Shown here in pieces: positions 6,511-11,399 of a stretch of 11,399 nt of DNA (position 1 is the stretch's first letter; every line of letters starts with the position of its first letter). The stretch covers positions 1-11,399 of the forward strand of contig WLNK01000022.1 of NCBI GenBank assembly GCA_009699795.1, read 5' to 3'. The stretch comes from Actinomycetota bacterium (GTDB lineage Bacteria > Actinomycetota > Actinomycetes > Nanopelagicales > Nanopelagicaceae). The notes under the pieces were generated by a model. That model saw only the letters and a list, made by a program, of their open reading frames with translations. It was not told where the DNA came from and made no database searches. The translations under genes and the position numbers were made by a program.

Positions 6511-7083
6511 ATGACCCCGGCACCTAGTGCGGGCAGCGAAGGTACGAAGAAAAAGCGCAGGCGTAAACGCCCCGCAAATCGCGCCCCACAGAACTCAACT
6601 CCTGGCGCACCCTCACAAGATGGTGCAAAGGCGAAAAAACCAAAACAGCCTTATGCAAAGCGCGTTGATGAAGTAAGCGCGGGTGGGCTCGTTATTGATA
6701 CATCTGGAAAGAATGGACTCCTCATTGGGCGTATCGATCATAAAGATTCGACAGGAAAAAGAATTCTTTGGTCGCTTCCAAAGGGCCATATAGAAGAAGG
6801 TGAAACTCCCGAAGTAGCTGCAATGCGCGAAGTTGCAGAAGAAACTGGAATTCAATCTTCAATAGAACGCTCACTAGGTGTTATTGATTTTTGGTTTATG
6901 GCCGGCGGAAAAAGAATTCATAAAACTGTTCACCACTTTTTATTTAGCGAAACCGGAGGAGTTCTAACTCCTCAAGAGAGTGAAGTAGATGAAGTAGCTT
7001 GGTTTCCACTTAATGAAATTGTTGAGAAGCTTGCATACCCCGATGAAAAGAAATTAATTGCACGGACTGGTGCAACAGAATGA
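6511..7083 (+). CDS. Nudix hydrolase (MutT4-like) with basic N-terminal tail
   Basis: The 190-residue protein has a complete Nudix box at 92-114 (G92, E98, R106-E107, E110-E111, G113), fitting GX5EX7REUXEEXGU and so a metal-dependent nucleoside-diphosphate-linked hydrolase. The Nudix domain spans about 53-180. The first ~50 residues are a low-complexity tail rich in Lys, Arg, Pro and Ala (KKKRRRKR at 13-20), probably disordered. By position and order it corresponds to Rv3908 (mutT4) of M. tuberculosis, next to the CCA-transferase. The substrate is not predictable: oxidised nucleotides are one possibility, capped or dinucleotide substrates another. Its TGA stop overlaps the ATG of the DUF6049 gene as ATGA, so translation is probably coupled. 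ATG at 6511 is chosen because of the TACCCT element; a later start would shorten the basic tail but keep the catalytic domain. Confidence 0.88.
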   Translation: MTPAPSAGSEGTKKKRRRKRPANRAPQNSTPGAPSQDGAKAKKPKQPYAKRVDEVSAGGLVIDTSGKNGLLIGRIDHKDSTGKRILWSLPKGHIEEGETPEVAAMREVAEETGIQSSIERSLGVIDFWFMAGGKRIHKTVHHFLFSETGGVLTPQESEVDEVAWFPLNEIVEKLAYPDEKKLIARTGATE

Positions 7084-8186
7084 AAAAAATTGCATCTTTC
7101 TTACTCGTGTTAGTTGCCGGCCTGTCGTTTATTTCTGCAACTCCCGCACTCGCTGAAAATGCACCAATCATCATTGCCGACAAACCACACCAACTATTTA
7201 ACGGAACTTTTAGAGATGATGAACTCGCAACGTCTCTACTCCCTGATGGGAAACTTGGTTCGCGAGTTTTTAGCCCCCCACGTGGAATAAATACTTGGGT
7301 TATAGATGGACGACTCCTTGATGAAGTAGCAGCAATGACTGATGGCTACATTCTTGAGAACAAGAAAGAAGGTGTCGGTGCACTCGCTGCAAAATCATGG
7401 CTGACTCGTTTAGCGCTCAGTACCGGCGGCGATCATATAAATGCACTTGCTTACGGCAATCCGGATATCGCAATCGCGCGTTCATTAGCGCCGAGTGAAT
7501 TTACTTTTTATTTAGCTTACGGGAAAACAGAAGTGGAGAAGCAATTAAAGCGCAAAGTGACAACAGATCAATTAACTGTCACCGGTACTTCAAATATGAG
7601 CGCGCTTCTAAAGAAAGATTACACACAGAGTCGTCAATCGCTTTCCAAACTTTCTACTGTTATCTACACCCCTGAAGTTGAAGCGGTGCGAGCAAATTTA
7701 TCGGTAGTGCTTAATCCTTTTATGAAAAGGGAAGATCGTGAAGTTTTTACAAATGACGCGGTGGAAAGCGTTATGAAGTATGTAAATAAACTGCGCGTTA
7801 CAAACGGTCAATACCAGCTCACTTCAAAAGAAGTTAAAGTGCCGATTACATTGACAAATGATTTTGATTCTCCAGTAACGCTCTTTTTGACACTGTCGCC
7901 GCAAAACTCTCGCGTCCAAGTTGGAAGTGAATTTAAAGTGACAATTGCAGCTAAATCACGCTCGCAGTTAGCCGTTCCATTCACTGTCATCGCTCCTGGT
8001 GCAACCACGGTAATTGCGCAATTTACAAACGACAAAGGTCAAAAAGTCGGTAAGGAAGCAGTTCTCACTCTTAATCTTTCAATTTTTGATTCGCGCGTAG
8101 CTTGGTTTACATCTGGCGCGGGCATACTTCTCTTATTGGCTGCAATTACGCAGACAGTTCGAAGAATTCGTAGGTCTCGTGCATGA
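7080..8186 (+). CDS. DUF6049-type exported, membrane-anchored protein (short form)
   Basis: The 368-residue protein begins with a classical signal peptide (MKKIASFLLVLV, cleavage likely after ALA at residue 25) and ends with one membrane segment at about 340-360 followed by a basic tail (RRIRRSRA). Most of it would therefore lie outside the cell, anchored at the C-terminus. Position between the MutT4-like gene and murJ, and the segment VIDGRLLDEVAAMTDGY at 74-90, point to the actinobacterial DUF6049 family (Rv3909 neighbourhood). Known members are much longer, about 700-800 residues, so this is a reduced version that seems to lack the N-terminal part. A beta-rich stretch at about 250-335 could be an Ig-like domain. 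Function is unknown; constant linkage to murJ suggests a role in the cell envelope. It overlaps both neighbours by ATGA, implying translational coupling. Confidence 0.7.
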   Translation: MKKIASFLLVLVAGLSFISATPALAENAPIIIADKPHQLFNGTFRDDELATSLLPDGKLGSRVFSPPRGINTWVIDGRLLDEVAAMTDGYILENKKEGVGALAAKSWLTRLALSTGGDHINALAYGNPDIAIARSLAPSEFTFYLAYGKTEVEKQLKRKVTTDQLTVTGTSNMSALLKKDYTQSRQSLSKLSTVIYTPEVEAVRANLSVVLNPFMKREDREVFTNDAVESVMKYVNKLRVTNGQYQLTSKEVKVPITLTNDFDSPVTLFLTLSPQNSRVQVGSEFKVTIAAKSRSQLAVPFTVIAPGATTVIAQFTNDKGQKVGKEAVLTLNLSIFDSRVAWFTSGAGILLLLAAITQTVRRIRRSRA

Positions 8187-9811
8187 AGACTCATGATTTA
8201 TTCCGCGCATCAGGCGTGATGGCTATCGGAACAATCCTTTCGCGAATTACAGGTTTTGTTCGGGCCATTCTCGGAGTTGCGGTCCTTGGCACCGCGCTAC
8301 TTGCAGATACATACAACGTCGCGAACACAATGCCAAATATTTTGTACAACTTATTAGTCGGTGGGGCGCTTACGGCGGTCTTTGTTCCGCAATTGGTACG
8401 TTCTTTTGCAGATCATGACGGCGGCGAGGGATTTGCATCCAGATTGGTAACAACAATTTCTGGAATCCTGCTTCTTCTTGTAATTGTCGGAGTCATCTTC
8501 GCGTCTTCACTTGTTCATTTATATGCACCAGAATTTTCATCTCCTGGCTTTGAAGCGGAAAATCAAATAGCAATTGCATTTACTCGTTATTGCTTGCCAC
8601 AAATATTTTTTCTTGGGTTATTTACGATGCTTGGACAGATCGCCAATGCACGGGGATCTTTTGCGCCACTGATGTGGGCGCCTATCGCCAATAACCTTGT
8701 AGTAATTGCGGTTTTCTCAGGTGTACTTATTGTTCAACACTCACTTTCGATTTCAACAATTACAGATTCTCAAATTCAATTACTGGGTTGGGGAACAACT
8801 CTCGGAATTGTCGTCCAAGCACTTATTTTGATTCCTGTTGTATTGCGAAGTGGAATTAAATTAAAACTCAAATTTGGCGTTGAAGGACTTGGAAAATCTT
8901 TCACACTTGCTGGTTGGACTCTGATCTACGTTCTAATTTCACAACTCGGATATTTAGTTACAGTTAACGTGGCAACGACTGCAGCGGTACAAAGTTCACG
9001 CGAAGGACTCACAACAGGTGTGGGCTTTACACCTTTCACAAGTGCTTACTACATCATGCTCTTGCCGTATTCAATTGTCACGATTTCGATTGTTACCGCT
9101 CTTCTTCCTCATCTTTCAAAACTTGCAATTGAAAAGAAAGTTGAAGATGTAAAGGTTCAACTTATCCGTGCCATTCGCATGTGTGGCGTCGTAACTGTTC
9201 CTAGCGCTGTTGCGCTCTTTCTCTTTGGGCCTCTTATGACCGAAGTTTTATATTTTGGAATCAGCTTGGAAGATGCCAGATATATCGGTTATGTCCTCTC
9301 GGCTCTGAGCTTTGGGTTGGTGGCCTTTTCTATCAACTTAATCTTGATACGAGGATTCAATGCTTTTGAAGATACAAAAACTCAAGTAACTTCAATTTTC
9401 GTCATTAACCTTATTTCAGTCCTTTTCTCGTACATATTCTTATCGCTGCTCCCAAGCCAATATGTAACTATCGGGCTCGGTGCTGCATTTTCAATTAGTT
9501 ACATTGTTGGATTATTTATAACCATTTCACTTCTAAAAAAACATACCGGAAAACTTGAGCTGCGATCCGTTGGCAAGCAGCACCTTGCACTTTTCGTAGC
9601 CGCACTCGTTGCAATGCTCCCGTTTTATGCAATTTCATATTCTCTCAATTGGACCAATGCTCACCAAACAACACTTTTGGGTGTCATTCATCTCGCTTTT
9701 GTCCTCGTCAGTGGTGGAGCTCTCTATTTATTATTCGCTTACCTTTTTAAGATTTCTGAAGTTCGCGCTGCCCAGGAGTTTCTTAGCAAGCGATTAAAGA
9801 AGTCTAGGTAA
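8183..9811 (+). CDS. murJ: Lipid II flippase MurJ (MviN family)
   Basis: The 542-residue, about 14-helix membrane protein belongs to the MOP/MviN family that flips lipid II across the membrane for peptidoglycan synthesis. The N-terminus is characteristic: FRASGVMAIGTILSRITGFVR at 7-27 places arginines R21 and R27 where MurJ has its conserved cavity residues, followed by DTYNVANTMPNILYNLLVGG at 42-61 and AVFVPQLVRSF at 65-75. The length equals a bare MurJ. It ends shortly after the last helix with a Lys/Arg tail, so the large intracellular pseudokinase and extracellular domains of mycobacterial MviN (Rv3910) are absent. Its ATG overlaps the DUF6049 stop, and trxB starts 9 bp after its own stop. 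In mycobacteria sigM and rsmA lie between murJ and trxB; here they do not. Confidence 0.93.
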   Translation: MKTHDLFRASGVMAIGTILSRITGFVRAILGVAVLGTALLADTYNVANTMPNILYNLLVGGALTAVFVPQLVRSFADHDGGEGFASRLVTTISGILLLLVIVGVIFASSLVHLYAPEFSSPGFEAENQIAIAFTRYCLPQIFFLGLFTMLGQIANARGSFAPLMWAPIANNLVVIAVFSGVLIVQHSLSISTITDSQIQLLGWGTTLGIVVQALILIPVVLRSGIKLKLKFGVEGLGKSFTLAGWTLIYVLISQLGYLVTVNVATTAAVQSSREGLTTGVGFTPFTSAYYIMLLPYSIVTISIVTALLPHLSKLAIEKKVEDVKVQLIRAIRMCGVVTVPSAVALFLFGPLMTEVLYFGISLEDARYIGYVLSALSFGLVAFSINLILIRGFNAFEDTKTQVTSIFVINLISVLFSYIFLSLLPSQYVTIGLGAAFSISYIVGLFITISLLKKHTGKLELRSVGKQHLALFVAALVAMLPFYAISYSLNWTNAHQTTLLGVIHLAFVLVSGGALYLLFAYLFKISEVRAAQEFLSKRLKKSR

Positions 9812-9820
9812 GGTAGGAAC

Positions 9821-10741
9821 ATGGTTAAAGATCTCGTCATTGTTGGTTCTGGTCCTGCTGGATACACCGCAGCAATTTACGCAGCGCGCGCGCAGTTAAA
9901 TCCCATCGTGTATGAGGGTTCAGTTACTGCAGGTGGTGCGCTTATGAATACAACTGAGGTTGAGAATTTTCCCGGCTTTACAGATGGAATCATGGGGCCC
10001 GATCTCATGGACAACATGCGCAAACAAGCAAAGCGATTTGGTGCAGAATTAATTACCGATGATGTTGTTGAAATAGATCTAAAGAGCGAAATTAAAACAA
10101 TTAAAGATGGGTCTGGAAATACGGTTCAAGCTAAAGCGGTAATTCTTGCTACTGGATCTGCATATCGCGAAATTGGATTAGAGAACGAGAAGCGACTTTC
10201 TGGACGTGGAGTTTCCTGGTGCGCCACATGTGACGGGTTTTTCTTCAGAGATCAGGTAATTGCAGTTGTTGGTGGTGGAGATTCCGCTGTTGAGGAAGCA
10301 ACATTCTTAACAAAGTTCGCATCTAAAGTTGTGCTGATACACCGCCGTGATTCACTTCGCGCATCAAAAATTATGGCTGATCGCGCTCTTTCAAACCCAA
10401 AGATTGAAATGCTATGGAACACAGAAGTAACTGATGTTCTTGGCGCAGAAAAAGTTGAAGCCCTTGCGCTCCGAAATACTGTTACAGGCGAAGAATCAAA
10501 GCGTGATTTCACCGGTCTATTCGTTGCTATTGGCCATATTCCGCGCAGCGAACTACTGCTTAACCAAATCGACTTAGATGCTGAAGGGTATGTAAAAGTT
10601 GAGGGCCAATCCACTCGCACAAATCTCAAAGGCGTCTTTGCATGCGGAGATTTAGTCGACCACACCTACAGGCAGGCGATTACTGCAGCAGGTACTGGTT
10701 GTCAGGCGGCGTTAGACGCTGAAAAATTCCTGTCTCACTAG
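9821..10741 (+). CDS. trxB: Thioredoxin reductase (NADPH, FAD-dependent)
   Basis: The 306-residue cytoplasmic flavoprotein transfers electrons from NADPH through FAD and a CxxC pair to thioredoxin. The FAD-binding motif GSGPAGYTAA is at 9-18, the redox centre CATC at C134/C137, the NADPH-binding GGGDSAVEEA at 151-160 and HRRDSLRAS at 174-182, and the C-terminal FAD motif GVFACGDLVD at 271-280. All key residues are intact and the length is standard for low-molecular-weight bacterial TrxB. The HRR signature supports NADPH rather than ferredoxin use. A ribosome binding site (AAGGTAGGA, 9810-9818) overlaps the end of murJ and precedes the ATG, so it is probably co-transcribed with murJ. Thioredoxin follows after 53 bp. 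Confidence 0.96.
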   Translation: MVKDLVIVGSGPAGYTAAIYAARAQLNPIVYEGSVTAGGALMNTTEVENFPGFTDGIMGPDLMDNMRKQAKRFGAELITDDVVEIDLKSEIKTIKDGSGNTVQAKAVILATGSAYREIGLENEKRLSGRGVSWCATCDGFFFRDQVIAVVGGGDSAVEEATFLTKFASKVVLIHRRDSLRASKIMADRALSNPKIEMLWNTEVTDVLGAEKVEALALRNTVTGEESKRDFTGLFVAIGHIPRSELLLNQIDLDAEGYVKVEGQSTRTNLKGVFACGDLVDHTYRQAITAAGTGCQAALDAEKFLSH

Positions 10742-10784
10742 TAACCTTCCCTCATAATCACATTTAATTAACGATATTTTTCTT

Positions 10785-10789
10785 AGGGG
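10785..10789 (+). promoter_or_regulatory. trxA Shine-Dalgarno sequence in the trxB-trxA spacer
   Basis: AGGGG lies 5 nt before the ATG at 10795 and fixes this start. The rest of the 53-bp spacer (10742-10794) is A+T-rich, with -10-like words such as CATAAT (10753-10758) and TATTTT (10775-10780), but no -35 partner or terminator hairpin. A separate trxA promoter is possible but unproven. Confidence 0.6.
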
Positions 10790-10794
10790 TCACC

Positions 10795-11115
10795 ATGGGC
10801 GCACCATCAGTAACAGCAGCTAATTTCGATGCAGAAGTTTTAAAGAGCAGCACACCTGTTCTCGTAGATTTCTGGGCTGAATGGTGTGGGCCTTGCCGAG
10901 CAGTTGCACCAATTCTTGATGAGATCGCTGCAGAACACGGCGACAAGTTGAAGATTGTAAAACTCAACACAGATGAAGAATCAGCCCTTGCAATTAAGTA
11001 CGGAGTTACTTCAATTCCAATGCTTAACGTTTATGTAAATGGCGAAGTGGTTAAGACAATCATCGGTGCAAAGCCAAAGCCAGCTCTTCTTAAAGAGCTC
11101 GAAGCATTCATTTAG
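10795..11115 (+). CDS. trxA: Thioredoxin
   Basis: The 106-residue protein is a standard single-domain thioredoxin, the cytoplasmic dithiol reductant regenerated by the TrxB encoded just upstream. The active site WCGPC is at 30-34 (C31 and C34), preceded by DFWAEW, and the conserved cis-proline is P75 in TSIPML. The C-terminal helix (PALLKELEAFI) is complete. There is no signal peptide. Together with trxB and the cwlM-like gene it keeps the mycobacterial order trxB2-trxC-cwlM. The start is supported by AGGGG 5 nt upstream. Confidence 0.97.
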   Translation: MGAPSVTAANFDAEVLKSSTPVLVDFWAEWCGPCRAVAPILDEIAAEHGDKLKIVKLNTDEESALAIKYGVTSIPMLNVYVNGEVVKTIIGAKPKPALLKELEAFI

Positions 11116-11135
11116 TCTTTAAAGGTTAATAACAA

Positions 11136-11399
11136 GTGAAAGAGCTTTCTCCTGATGAGATTCGCTCGTTTCAACAAGAACGCGGTTTATCTGTAACTGG
11201 CGAACTAAACGATGCGACCAAACGTGCACTAGAAGAAGCGCGCTGGAAACTCGGTGATCGTTCACTTTATTTACAACCATCTCCAATGATGCATGGAGAT
11301 GATGTGGCAGCACTTCAATCTCGATTAACTGAAATGGGATTTAATTCCGGACGCGTTGATGGAATCTACGGAGAAAAAACAGAGGGCGCAGTTAAGGAA
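11136..11399 (+). CDS. cwlM: CwlM-like peptidoglycan-binding/amidase-family protein (5' part, runs off right edge)
   Basis: Eighty-eight codons are visible from GTG at 11136. They contain the second half of one PG_binding_1 unit (DEIRSFQQERGLSVTGEL at 7-24) and a second unit (GDDVAALQSRLTEMGF at about 54-69, then RVDGIYGEKTEGAV). The linker ARWKLGDRSLYL and MMHGDDVAALQ are typical of actinobacterial CwlM (Rv3915), found after trxA. CwlM has an N-acetylmuramoyl-L-alanine amidase-like fold and in mycobacteria stimulates MurA to control precursor supply; the amidase domain would lie beyond the edge. An in-frame stop (TAA, 11130-11132) directly upstream excludes a longer start, so the first PG-binding unit lacks its N-terminal half compared with mycobacterial CwlM. 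A modest AAAGG (11121-11125) precedes the start. The gene begins 20 bp after trxA. Confidence 0.82.
   Translation, partial: MKELSPDEIRSFQQERGLSVTGELNDATKRALEEARWKLGDRSLYLQPSPMMHGDDVAALQSRLTEMGFNSGRVDGIYGEKTEGAVKE

Noticed and set aside
5751..6527. Open frames on the plus strand antisense to cca (5751-6149 and 6183-6527)
   Set aside because: They are complementary shadows of the well-supported CCA-transferase gene, with no homology-like motifs or ribosome binding sites.
10252..10665. 137-codon open frame antisense to trxB
   Set aside because: Ser/Arg-rich composition typical of a shadow frame; trxB is intact with all motifs.
11119..11313. Minus-strand 64-codon open frame at the right edge
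   Set aside because: It is antisense to the CwlM-like gene, whose peptidoglycan-binding motifs are clear on the plus strand.

Overview
The window looks like the origin-proximal chromosome of a low-G+C, streamlined actinobacterium. Base composition appears well below 50% G+C by eye (not computed). The gene set is diagnostic for Actinobacteria: DUF5318 next to a class A penicillin-binding protein, a GT87 membrane glycosyltransferase next to rpsF, and the series CCA-nucleotidyltransferase, MutT4-like Nudix, DUF6049, MurJ, TrxB, TrxA, CwlM. Compact spacing and low G+C fit freshwater Nanopelagicales (acI) best. That placement is inference, since no rRNA is present.

Layout. (1) Positions 1-3742, minus strand: DUF5318, class A PBP, GT87 glycosyltransferase, then rpsF (cut by the left edge). 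The spacers are short and no terminator is visible. (2) Positions 3784-5058, plus strand: an MFS transporter, divergent from DUF5318 across 41 bp and overlapping the 3' end of the next gene tail to tail. (3) Positions 5030-6478, minus strand: CCA tRNA nucleotidyltransferase. (4) Positions 6511-11399, plus strand: Nudix hydrolase, DUF6049, murJ (the first three coupled by ATGA overlaps), trxB, trxA and a cwlM-like gene cut by the right edge. Coding density is very high and no stretch of 300 bases lacks a gene.

How the genes fit together. The PBP polymerises and crosslinks peptidoglycan, MurJ flips the lipid II it uses, and the CwlM-like protein belongs to a family that in mycobacteria controls peptidoglycan precursor synthesis. 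The GT87 protein probably adds mannose or a related sugar to an envelope glycan or lipid. TrxB/TrxA form the thioredoxin system, CCA-transferase matures tRNA 3' ends, and rpsF opens a ribosomal/replication operon (usually rpsF-ssb-rpsR-rplI).

Regulation. Five genes have no Shine-Dalgarno sequence but carry a TANNNT hexamer 6-9 nt before the start codon, which is the expected geometry of leaderless transcripts. rpsF is the opposite case: a strong Shine-Dalgarno sequence sits inside a large inverted repeat with an internal hairpin, suggesting an autoregulatory leader. No mobile element, CRISPR array, rRNA or tRNA gene was seen. This is mainly a conserved housekeeping cluster; the interest lies in its compact regulation and in reduced protein versions (short DUF6049, MurJ without pseudokinase tail, CwlM-like protein missing its N-terminus).
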